Below, one piece after another: positions 34,201 through 46,900 of a DNA stretch of 64,000 bases. The position numbers and the translations under genes were made by a program. The DNA comes from Struthio camelus. Its lineage: Eukaryota > Chordata > Aves > Struthioniformes > Struthionidae. The first letter of the stretch is position 1, and each line of letters starts with the position of its first letter. The notes under the pieces are model-generated. The model did no database searches. It saw only the letters and a program-made list of their open reading frames with translations, and was not told the origin of the DNA. The stretch covers positions 77,538,088 to 77,602,087 of the forward strand of contig NC_090945.1 of assembly GCF_040807025.1 (NCBI RefSeq), read 5' to 3'.

Positions 34201-37200
34201 CGAGTCCACCCATGCAGGCCTGGGTTGCAGAATACAGTGCATCAGTAAAGGCAGTGAGAGCAGCTGACAAGCACTGCTGACAGGGCCTTCGAGAAAATAC
34301 TTAACACAAAACTCAACCCTTCAGTTACACCTCCTAAAAGAAGCTTTGGCTCAAAACACTTGCAACGAACCATGCTTCTTTCTCACTTTCTTATTTTTTT
34401 TTCCATCCTCTTTCCAGACCTTCTGTTCCATTTCATCCTTTTTCCCTGCCATTACTGATTTGTCATAATCTTAACTGCAACTGCATATTCCTTTTTTTTT
34501 TTTTTTTTTTAACCTCTCAGTCTTTCTTATTATCTCAGTATGGAGTTTCCTCTTCTTTCCTCTTCTCTGCCTTAACATATTTAAGCAGCATAGTAAACAA
34601 GGCAAAGTAGCAGCAGATGCAGGGGCAGAAGAAGGATCTATTAATTGTTCAATTTCTGTTCTCACTTTCAGTTCTATATTGTATCTTTGTAATAGGTATA
34701 CCATGTAACATTTGCCATGCTGGCTTTTCTTTCTCTGGCAAGAGAAACATCTCAAGGTCAAAATAGGTATGCTGCAAGGTACACTTTCTGATTATGTAAA
34801 TAATATTTATAACTGCTTGTTGTAGCTTGTAAAGATGTACTATATGCTCTACTTCAAGCAAAATTTTATTAATCCTGCTAATTGGTGTCGACTTGTAAAT
34901 TAGTGTAAATTAATTGTATGTGCAAACTGGTATTCACAAAAGCAGATGCAGTGTGTACAGTGCTAGTTACACAACATATAGGTGTGATGAATGCTAAGTT
35001 TTGTTTTAACATCCCCCTCCTCCAAAACCATGACTTTATGCATCAGTAACAGCGGTTGTGCTGCTTATTGCTCCATTTTATCAAAATTGCATTAAAATCC
35101 ATGAAGCATCCTGTATGGTTTAATGTTTCCCAGCCATAGCGAGTCTCTGTAGCAGCAGGGCAGCAGCGACTCCTCTGCCTTCCCCCCAAAGCAGCCCTGC
35201 CCGCCAGCTCTGGAGCGCTGGATGTTGATTTTGGAGGTGTATCCTTTCCAGGACCAGTGCCTTTGACTCAACGTAGCCATGATGCTTCTGGCTCAGACAC
35301 GCTTGATTATCTCACAGGAGCTTCTCAGGGAGGAAGAGAGGAGATGGCAGCTCATATCCTCCTCATTGCTCTCGTAACCCGTTAGGTGTCTATCTCGTGC
35401 CCGTTCGGGAATATCAGTTGGGATGGCTTGCCCGAGTACCAAAAGGAGCAACACAGATCTCATTCAGCTCTTAGGTCAGTCACTCGTGTGCGGTTTATGG
35501 GCTGGACTGAGAGCTGGAGGGCAGGAAAATGGCTTGCTGACTTACAGGGCATTTCTCTGCTGGGTGAGGTAGCCAGAACTGACGCTAACCAGAAAGCCCC
35601 AGTAGACATTTACCGGTATACAGTGCTGTTTCAGGTTCTGCATTTGTGCGTGCACACAGCAGAGGTTTTATCTCCGATTTTGACGTCAGTGGGAGTGGCC
35701 GTGGTCGCGTTCTCGCTGTATGCAGGCTCTGCTGTTTGGCACCACTACTGTAATTTGCATTTTCTGCTGCTGGGTCTCTTCTCTGTGTGCTCTTGAGGGG
35801 ATGGGATGCTCAGGGCAAGACAAACGAAAGCAGAGACACAGTTCCAGCAAAAACGCAGTTATACGGTAGACTTTAGACTGCGGTTATGGTAAAGTGTTTG
35901 TCAACAATTCGTATGTAAAATTCTTTTCCCTCTGTTTTTAATCTCCGTAGGACACCCTGCTCAGAACATCTGTGTGTGTTCATTATACAGAAACTCTGTA
36001 AGGATTTGTCAGTCTGTTGGCTGTCCTCTTTTGGTCCTGCGTGACTAAGGTTTACATCTATAGCCATGAAACAGGAAACCCCCTAGGTAAAAAGTGGGAA
36101 GGAAGAAATCTTCTGTCCTAAGGACAGTTGGTGTTTTATAAGATATTTTAATAATAAAGGTAGGTCAATCAGAATGGCACTCAAATGTAACATTTCTGTT
36201 GACATAGCAAAATATATATGCGTGTGTGTGTGTGTATACTTATTGTTTCCAACCAGAGCATTGTATCAGTAGCCATTCACTGAGCAATATAAATAGCAAG
36301 TAGGTTGGTATTAATCTTGACTTTTTGCAAGGAAATTTGTAAATCAGCCTAACCTGACAGCTGTGCAGAGGGATTCAACTTTCAAACTGTAAAAAACAAT
36401 AATGCACCGGAGACTCAAGCTTCTTAAAAAGGTACAGCATAATCTCACTTCTTTACATTAATTTAAGCTAGTTCTACATTACAATATAAAAAGCAAGGTA
36501 TTTCCCCCTCAAGATTGTATGGAGATCCTGTTTGTTATGGCGTGAAGGCAGTGAGTCATCTGCCCTGCTGTTCATGTGTGGACTTGTCCCTCCAGCTTGT
36601 GGAGAACTGTAGAAGAAAGTGACACTTCTCTGTGATGGTGCATCCTTTTTTTTTCCTAAGCAGAAGGAGCTTAGGAAAAGCAAGACTGACTGACCGACCC
36701 TTGGGGCTCCTTCTCTAACAAAGTGATTTCATTCCTGTTGCCTTGCTATGGTGAGCTTGTAATCCGGTTGTTGTAGGGGCTCGAGATCTTGCCCTTTCTG
36801 TGGCAAGGTCTTTGAAAATAGCTCACGACACTGAATATTTTTAAAGAGCAGCTTTAAGAATTAGTGAGGAAATGCTTTAGTGTACCTCAAAACTGGCAGA
36901 CCCCAAGCTGGCAGCTTGTGAGTTGACTAAGTGCTTTGGCTGGGTAAACGTGGTGGGGCTTGATCTAAATGGGCAGTTATCCCTTGTATTTGTCAAACCG
37001 TATGTATTTTTCTTGGAGGATTTTGTTTATTTTATAGTCAAGAAGGAGGAGGAACGGAACAGCAGCGGTAAAAATTGTCCTGTCTTCATTCCACAAAATA
37101 GGACACCCCTGGGAAGCACTGGGAATGTAATTATTGCTGATCAGGTGAAGACAGAAAGAGTTCCTGTGCACGTAGAAGATGATGGAGTCCTGCATTTTGC

Positions 37201-40200
37201 CTAGTGCTTTTGTGGCGGTCCTTAAACAAACCTAAAATCTTGCCAGGCAAAGGTAGTTATATTGCATAATCATGTGTATAAAGTAGATACCTGTATATAA
37301 ATACAGGCTTTGATGACATGCATGTGTATTTTGGTGGGAGGAGCATTATGAATGCAGCATTAGTTGGTTTAAAAAAAAAAAAAAAAGTAGGTGCCTCTGT
37401 AGTTAAGTTCTAATAGATGGTCAGTTATCTTATGAAAGAAACACAGATGAGCTTGTTAGAAGCACAGCTACGTTAATTGCAACATCAGTTTCCCCCATAA
37501 GGGTTACTTGGAATTTAAAGTTTAAAAGAGTGCATAGGTGGATGTCTTGAAATTTTGTATGCGGTTTCTTCATGTTAGTAAATGGCAGGGTTAACAAAAA
37601 GCGTGTTATCAGCAGTTAACTAATAAACTTGAACATTTTGAAAAAGGCCAGAAAGAAGGTCACTGAAATAATAGCATACCAAAACAATGCTTAATATTTA
37701 TTTTTATTAGGAGCTGCCTTTTCAAAATTGCAAACGACCATTGCAGTTGGTACTGTTACGCAGCATAAATTGCTCCATCAGATGTAATGGTTATGAGAAA
37801 GCTTAGGAAGTCCTTTAAACTGCTGCTTGCTGGAGGATGGAGAGGGTAGAGTTACACCTTAACCCTGGGTATATAGAGTTATACCCTATACCCTTCCCTG
37901 GAGGGTCCAGGGAAGCTTCACTCAGTATGTGTTTTACTTCTGCTGCTGTACTTCCATCATCAGTTCAATCCAGTGCAGTTGCATCCATCACTGCTGGTGA
38001 TGGGCTCCTGCTTCCTCCTGGTGCGGGAGAGAGGGGAGAAGCTTGCTTTTCCAGCCACTTCATTTTCCTGATCCAGCTCATTGTCACAGACAAACCGTAA
38101 TGCCAGTACAAGGAGAGGGTGGGATCACTTCTTCGAGTGACAGTATTACTTTATGATGCAGAACAGCACAGTTCAGTTCTGTGTCAGTTTAATGCCTCCT
38201 AACCATCCAGTTCTGGCTGCTGTTGCATGGAGATCACTGAACTGCTGACGTAGTACAGGTAATATTATGTTATGAGTCTGTAAAAACTGCTACCGCTTTT
38301 AGGATGTGTACAGTTGATACATAAACTGTCTAGATAATGTGGCTGGTAGATTAGTGGTGGGAACCACCTAGTCTTACCAGCAGAGCTTAACCCCCATATT
38401 ATAACACTTTCTTTTATTTTCTCTTCAAGTAAAAATCTTTTTACACCGTCTGGTTAGTGTAAAATGGCTTCCAGATGAATTGCAATAAACATACCTGTGC
38501 ACAGCTTAAGCAAGGTAATGTCTTAGGAGCCTGACGTGCCTTCATGAGCAGGCAGCCACTCTGATCTAGATACAACTGCCCCTCTTGCTGCCCTGCCAGG
38601 CATTACTGCCTCTCTGTCAGAGGTCACCACTCTGTAGCAGTCAGCAAAAAGGAGTTGCCTAAGCCAGTGCAAGGCTGGTGTCGTAGCTTAAACTGTTTTT
38701 TTACCTGCAGTTTAACCTCAGGTGCCAGGCTTCCAACAGAGAGGAGCAAAGTATATAGTGAGGAAGGAGAGGAGGAGTTGTCTTAATACTGCTGTAATAA
38801 GATTTTTCTGGAGCTTGTATATCAAAGCCTTTAAAGAAAAACTGGACCCATAGAACCAAAAACTTGATCTTATGTTTTTGTTAAATTGCCCTGTGTTTCT
38901 GAGTCTGATTATTCCGTAGAATTAAGGAAATAAGAGAGAAGGCTTAGAGCTTTGCTCTGAAATGCTGTGCTTTCCTTACCTTTTCTTCCCCTCTAGGCAT
39001 TTGGCAAGTCTCAGGACCAGAGACTTGTTTTGTACTCCATGCTGCAGTAACTATTGTAAATTCCAGAGCACTGAGTATCATCTTTTCAGTGCATACGGCA
39101 ACGTGATGCTGATCACACTCCTGCCAAAAGTGTTTTCCCACCTGGGTTGCTGTTTTGGATGGGAGGGGTATATTAAGCTGATGAATCTGCTCAGGAAGTT
39201 ACATTCCAAGTGTCAGAGATGCACACATCCTCGTGCTTTGGGCAAAGCTTTTATTCAGCAATGAAACATTGACTAAAATAGGCTCTTGACCAAACTGTAA
39301 CGTCCTCCTTCCTGCTAAAGTGGGCTTTGAACAGAATGGGGCCTAAGTATAGTCTTGGATTTGGGCTCCAGAATGCCATGTGCTTCCTGGCCAGGCAAAT
39401 TGGTAGCAGAAAGCAGATGAGCAAGAAAGCAAGCGCATGCATTTTTCCACTTTCATTTGTTGGTCCGTCTCTCTCCAAACATGAATCCATTGTGTATCTG
39501 CCTCTAATGGACTATATGAAAGACGGTTCGTGTTCTGGACATCTATTAATTAACTTGACCAGTTCTTATCTGCCATGGTAGAATGGATGGGCCAGATTTT
39601 CAGGTGCCTTTGGATCCATACTGGCAGCAACTAGGTACTTATCTCCTGCAAATAGAGAAAGAGATGACTATGTTAGTAGGAGGAGAAAAAGATTTGTTGA
39701 ATTAGATATTAAAAAAAAAAAATTGTTTTCCTTTTAACCTTACAGCTGAGCAAGTAAGCTGGAACTTTTTTGGCACTTTTTTTTTTTTAAGGTATTTAGG
39801 CAGTTATTGGGCTTTAAGAAACTGGCCTCTGAAGCTAGCCTTAACCTAACATGATGGGGATCCTTGTCTGAATCACAATCAGCTATGTCCATGCAGATGA
39901 AAACTGGATATACAGACAATACCTGCCGTCATTTGAAGGCAGTCAGAAATGTACCTGAAAGCCAAGAGCGCCATTCTGGCTGCTAGCACAAGATTGGCTC
40001 AGAATTCCCACTGAATTTGCAGGATACTGGATTATTTCCTCCAAAGTGTGCTCTGAGCACGTTTTTGATGACCCCATGATCAGAGCAGACACAATGGAAG
40101 CAACCTAGACTGAAGGTGATGATAAGTTTTGTGGGTTTCTTGTTCTCTCCCTCCTCTCCCTCCCCATATGCTGTATGGGTGTCTCTACCTCTGTTTTCAA

Positions 40201-40877
40201 CACTCCTTTCCATGGGGTGGTTATGTTGTTTGAGTATTGGGAATAGTGTGGCCTGGTCCCAAACTCAAACTGGAGCTTTTGAATGGAACAGTGTGTACAA
40301 TCCTGTCACATTTCGTGCTGCTTTCCCTTCCCTTCCCCTCGTTTCCACTGGCGGACCCTTGTATGTAACAATCCATGGCTTAAATTTATTGCAGACCACT
40401 CCTTTACAGGTCAATTAATTCTTAATCTGTTCTTTTTTCCTCAGTCCGCATGGTGGTTTTAGCATGTGGCAGGCTCAATTCTGCTCTCAACTCAGGGCGC
40501 TTCAGTAGGAGCTGTGCATGCCTGTGCGCAAGCAGAATTGGGCCCCAAATCAAATCAAGGCAGCTACAAAGTATTGCAGTAAAGGTTCCAGAAGCTGTGC
40601 TGGGCATGAACATTAGCCAGCAGACCATAAACATGAAAAAGTATAAGCTGTTTGTTCACAGCAATTTAATTTGGGCCTATTTTTTAAAAACACAGGTGAT
40701 CCAGTTAAACTGACTTTTCTTGTCCTAAAACACTGCATGTTTCACAAGAATGGATGAAGTTTCTTTTCTCTCTCTCTTTTCTCTCTCTCTTTTCTCTCTC
40801 TCTTTTCTCTCTCTCTTTTCTCTCTCTCTTTTCTCTCTCTCTTTTCTCTCTCTCTTTTCTCTCTCTCTTCTCTCTCT

Positions 40878-40908
<31 letters not shown>

Positions 40909-43900
40909 TTTCTCTCTCTCTTTTCTCTCTCTCTTTTCTCTCTCTCTTTTCTCTCTCTCTTTTCTCTCTCTCTTTTCTCTGGGACTCCTTTGCTATTTTT
41001 GAAGGGAGAGGGTGGCTTTGGGACTCAGTGTTTTGAAATAGAAACTGAAACGTGAACTGAATTCTGTACAAATCCTGCTAGAACAGAATGGAGCAACAGG
41101 ACTTGCCAAATGAATCGAAGTGGCTAGTATTATTTTTTAATTCCAGCTTACATTACACAATTTGTATTTTTTCTATACAAATTAGTTTAGCTAGTTGTGT
41201 AGTATGTGAGAAACTGGCTTGGCTGATTCAGAAGACACATGGGCTTGGATGGATGTACGGCAGGTCATCCGTTGCATGCCTCCGACTTTAAAACTGATAG
41301 CTGTAGTTGTGGGCTACGTGCCCTACGTTAAGAAAATCTATGTTAGGCTCTCCCTTAGAGCAAGAAAGCAGGGAGAGGATTCAGGAAACTGTCTGGGAGG
41401 TAGGAAATGTCTCTGCATGTTCTAGGGGGAAGGCTTGAAAGAAAGGCAGTCAGCTCCCCCGTCCTGTGACCAAAGACTGCCTCTGGATGCAGTGAAACAT
41501 CCTAAAAAAAGTTAGAGAAATAGGTTTGAGTACTCTCCTCCCAGCTGGCATTTTGGGATTAATGCCTAACAAATTTATCTGCTTTTGTTTGATGGATGTT
41601 TCAATTTAGGTAGCTAAATGAAGATGTAAGATGCTAAATAAGGGGCCTGCCTGGCAGGTAATTGCACTCAAACTCAGCAGTTCCTGTTGGAGCTGAGAGT
41701 ACTGTCAGCGCTTGCAAACATCGGTTGCACAAACACTGTGCTTCTTCCGTACCACATTAGCTAATATTTACAAAACATAAAGGTAGCAAACCCTGTAGTT
41801 CCCCAAGAAAGCCGACTTGATCCCGATTGGAAGGGCTCTTATGGTGGCTGCTGGAATGAGCAGCATGGCTGGAGCAAATCATTTCTGTTGGGGAAACCTG
41901 GGAGCTTACTGTGTACATTTGGCTAGAAGCAGTTGCTGGTTTTAGGTGCGAACAGGTATTTGAAATAGATAGTCAGGTGTCCTGGTTTCCATTGCCTGAC
42001 TTTACATACTTGGATGGTAAACGGGTCCAAAATTTAGGTTTTTCTTTCCATTGCCAGATAATTTCAGGACACTGAATTTAAACAGTCTGGGCTGAATTTT
42101 GGGGGGAAGGAATAAGAAGGAGAAGGTGGGGGGGGAAGGAGTTTCTAAAGCTGTTCCATACTTTATCACCTCAAAATGGATGGCTTTCATGTTCTACTCA
42201 ACTGCATCATCCTTTCTGGCACAAAGACAATCAACTTTGGGCTGTTCAATGGAAAAGGAAATAGAATGTAAATTAAATTATAAACAAGGCCCTATCTGTG
42301 CTGTGTGGCAAGCTAAATCTAAACTTTGAGATAAGGCTATCGGATATCTGCAACTCTCCGCTGTCCCATATCACCAGATTCTGTCACTGTTTGGGGGAAA
42401 TACTGCCTAAGTGTTGCTGAAATTTTAATTCACATGACTGTAAGAGTATCCAGTGTAGTCTTGGAATAGACCGTATTTAATTACCGTCAGTGTATTTAAT
42501 TCTTCCCCTAAATTTGTTTATATATACACCTACACTCAGTCTTTTCTATCCACCTCAAGTTATAAGTGAAGGAGTTTGAGACGTACAGCAAGACATTTCA
42601 TGACACGTATTCTTAATTACTTCAGAGTGATTTATTTTCCTCTTTTCCTTGGTGTGTTTTTCCTTGGGGCCTGAACCAGTCTTTGGCTGGAACAGGCACC
42701 CTGCTGTCTACGGCAGGGACAAGAGGGCATCCCAGCCGTCTTGTCCTCCTACCAGTTTTGTCAACCTCTCCAACGTCCACAGCAGTAAAAGACGGCAATA
42801 CCCACTGCCTCCTTCCCCCCCTTTCCAACAGGCTAGTTAGCTTTGCATATGCATGCTTAGGCTGCTGCCATTAGATCTTCCCTCTAAGATGGCCATGAAG
42901 CTTTGGTAGACACAGGTACTGAGAAGTATTAGGAAAAGCAAAAACAGAAGCAAGAAATGGCATTGAGCGTACATTTCTGGTACTTAATTTCCTAGTCAGA
43001 GCTTAAAACTTTCTGAGAACCAGAAAGTGGTTGTTCAGGTGCCCAAATGGAGATACAGTGGCCTTAACTTTGCTTAGGTTTTAAAACTGCTGTGTGCTTT
43101 GCTCTAGTTGCCATTGGTATATCATGCCTTTGATCCCAGGTGGAATTCCTACAGCATTTGTCTAGCTAGAGATGACCCTTAGTTAATTTGGCTACTTAGC
43201 ATTTACTTTGCATTTGGATATAGAGATATAATAGGCAATAAAACTGCAATCACAGGTCTCCAATATTCCAGGTACTGTAGCCTCACACTTTCCATTTAAG
43301 TGCGTGCAGGAAAAGGCTATTTAATTCGGGCTATCTGCCATCGGAAGTCCTAGGACTCGCTGTGTGAAGGCAATGCATGCTTTTAATTTATCTAAAACAA
43401 TTCAGCTTGACTTGCCTCTCCTTCAATTTGGTATCATGCACTGTTTAAACAAAAAAAAAATCTTGAACACATTTCTCCTCTCCTTTGACATATGCATAAA
43501 ATAAGCAGATCTGAAGGGAGGTTTAAAATGGGCAGAAAAGGCTTGCTAGGCCTTGTACTGTGCTCTGTTTCCTTAGAGCTGTGCTGTGCTGAGCTGCAGC
43601 TCGACTCCTCTAGGCTTCTCTAAGCATTGTAGTCACCCCCCCCCCTTTTTTTTTTAAGATCCTTCCTGTTGGCAACTGTCCTGAGACACGATGTTCTTGC
43701 TTAGCATTTTGATGTGGGGAAACAGTTTGATAATTAAAGCCGGTTTCAAGCCATGAGCTGATTTGTAAGCAGTAACTTGCTCTGGGGTGTGTTGTCAGTT
43801 GATAAACGTGTAACTTGTGCGCACAGAGCCACACTGTACCTTGTGCCTTAATCAGCGTGTGTGTGCGCCGCATACACGCTCCCCAGAACCACTTTGTGGG

Positions 43901-46900
43901 GGAGACGAAATGAATCATTTTAAACCACCTTTTGGTGAATTGTTAATTTGTGGAAAATTATTTTTATCATCCTGTTCCCCTCTGCAAACCCAGTGCAAAC
44001 CCACTGTCATTATGCAGTTTCTCCTTACTTGAACAAAGGCAGTTCTCTTCAGCCTGTGCTCTACAGTGCTCCACAAATTACCTACAAATACTGGAAAAGG
44101 CAGCAGATAAAGCAAATATATTGCAAAATTGCAAACCTATGTGAGCAGGTTTGGATTGGCTATATAGGAAGAAATCTAGCGCTCCACAGTTGGCAAAGAT
44201 TGAAAAGCATTGCACTAATATACAGCTATTGGGATTTGATTGGGGACTGCATGTACCTACGTGTGTATATAAGGGTAACTTCAAGTGAGAATTAAAACTG
44301 CCTGATACCTGAATGGTCTGATCCTCCAGTGCCACTTTCTTATCTGATTTGGGCTCTCACTATTCTGAAGTAACAGACAAAATCTAATCTACCAAGCTGA
44401 GTGCCAGTAAAAGAGAGATTTGAGAGATCTAATTTAGGAGGACTAATAAATTGCATTGTGCGCATTTTAATGCGCAGAACAAGTGAGTGGAAGGCTGGAT
44501 GCATGAAGTATTAATACCTTTAATAAAAACACCCCTGATTATTTTTTGTAAACTCTGCTTCCAAGTGTGTATAAATGTTTTCCATCACTTGTGTATTTTC
44601 CCAGCAGGCACTGCTGTTCATCTCCCTTTATTAGGTGGGCACTATATGATGCAACGCTTGTTGTACTACGTGATACCTCTCTTGTTGCTGCTCAAAAGCA
44701 CTTAAGAGGTAAATGTTAAAAGATAATCAGTAGGTAACGGGTCTAAAAATGGAAAACATCTGAAGCAGAAATGCCTTTTTTTGTAGGTGTTAGAATTGTT
44801 CAGTTGTTTGACATTGACTTTAACATTTAAAGTACAGAAAATTCTATTCTTTCTATGTAAGTACAACCCGAAGGCTGCAACACAAAAATCTAGGTTGGAA
44901 TCTCCATTTTTTTGCAGAGGAGAAAAAAAATCCATGCAAGGGTGAAAACTTACTGCAGAGGATTTCAACTATTTCCACCATGTTCAATTTCTGTTGCCTC
45001 AGATTCTTGCCAGGTCAGATGTTATTGGCTTTGGTCAAAGGACAGGGAATCCTGTATGTGTAAATGTGAGATGGTCACCATCCAGGAAAGAGGAATGGTA
45101 TCGAGCCACCACTATGTTTGCTTGTGATACTTTGAGGGCTCCCTGTTTAGTTTATAAGTTCTAACTGAAATTTTCCAAGAAGCACATCTCCAAGTTTGCC
45201 TATTTCTGTTATATTATCTCCTAGACCTGGGGCCATGAAGTTGTTAAACCTTTCGTGGCTGCTGTTTAGGTAAGAGCAAATTAAGACGAGGGGTGGCTGA
45301 AGCCTAGGGAAACCCAGTCAAGCCAAGCCTGGCTGCAGGGAGGAGCACTGGGAAAAATCCAAAGAGCGAACAAAGTGGTCAGATGTCAGTCCTGCAAATC
45401 TTAGTACCAGAGAGCCTGAGGCTACAGTTCCCCGACAGCTAAAAGTGGCACCAGTGGGCGCTGCTGGAGTCCCACCTGCTTGAAGCCCTTGTTCACACAG
45501 TCCCGCCTGCTCACCTTGCCCATGTGTACCTCTGAGCGCCCCCGATGAGCCAGTTCAAGGAACCGAACTGGCTGGAAACCGACCACTTTCGGGTCTGTCT
45601 CCTTGCTGGGTTAGCCTGCAGGTGCATTAGCTACATGAAGGAGCTGGCCATGGAGTGAGAGGGGCCACCGTGCTGGTACGAGGCGGGGAGAGGGGACGTG
45701 TGTCAAGGATCGGGGGGACATCTCCTGGGTCACCCCTCGCATGCCTTGCTGGCAGCTTGCACTCGCGCGACTGAGCCAGGACTGTGGAAGTCAGACTGTA
45801 GCAAGAAACATCGATGTACCTCTGTGCGACAGGTCTTTGAGAACTTAAATCTAAACTTCTGAGGGATAGTAGAAATGTTTTTCCAAAGGTAATCACTACA
45901 ACACAGTGAATGTGCATTTATATGTCTGCTTAGTTGGCCAAAATTTATATATTTGTGGTATTGTAGATATTTCCCTTTAACTTATGTTTGCTTAAAAAAT
46001 GTAGGAATAGGTTCTGGTTTCATGCAAATATTCTGAAACACAAACAAGCGGCAAGGTTTGGAAGGTTGAAAGCCAAAGTTAAAGTGTGGAGTCCTGGCTC
46101 CGCAAGTGAGCCGAAGTGGCACAAAGTGAAAGTAAATCAAACGCAATATGAATGTTGCAGTGTATGTTTATATATAGTGAAATACACAACTGCTAAATAT
46201 TATTCAGAGTGATAAAAAGCACAGAACGTTGATATGGTAGGTCATGTAATGGGCAGGTGAGGTTACCTTCTAACTGTCTTCCTTAGCGTAAGAGTTAGGA
46301 ACAGCACCAGTCATTTCTATGGGGTATTCGCATGAAAACTTGTGGATGACTAATTTCATCTCAGCATTAACTCATTGAAAGCTGATCATTTTAAGATGCA
46401 TGTTGCAGCCATTGCCTTCATAGGCGAGCAACGTCCTGTGTTTGGGTACTTACAAGGTACCCAGAGACCACTGGCTGCTAATAAGTCTGGCCAATTTCTG
46501 CACAGATTTAGTGAAGCAGATGCACAAAAATTGTCAGCACTGAACATGCATATGAGTATGAAACTTCTTGTTAATATGAAAGTAAGTGAAATGGGCTGTT
46601 GCACTGGTTGTAGGGCTATTGCATTTAATTCACTAAGAATCGCTTTGAAAGGGCACTTGCAGCTCTTTCCATTGTTAGTTACCTCGGATGCTTTGCTGCT
46701 GAAGTTTGTTTCAGAGGCCTGTATGAGATATTAGATTAAAAAATGTGATTTGGAACAAACCTCATATGAATCTTCACCTGCCGCACACCCTTAAAACTTA
46801 GGTTTTTGTTCTTAGTAAACAAAAATGTGCATCTACTATAGAATGCTGATGTTTGATTTATTTTTTTCTTGTATAATAAAAATCAAAGAGGTCTCCTGTA

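Noticed and set aside
35386..35796. 136-codon + frame with a hydrophobic C-terminal half
   Set aside because: It sits inside MXD4 intron 3 with no start context or recognisable domain. Hydrophobic runs are common in T-rich DNA.
40742..41071. Ser/Leu/Phe-rich (+) and Arg/Glu/Lys-rich (-) frames
   Set aside because: They are artefacts of the 13-bp polypyrimidine repeat, which has no stops in any frame.
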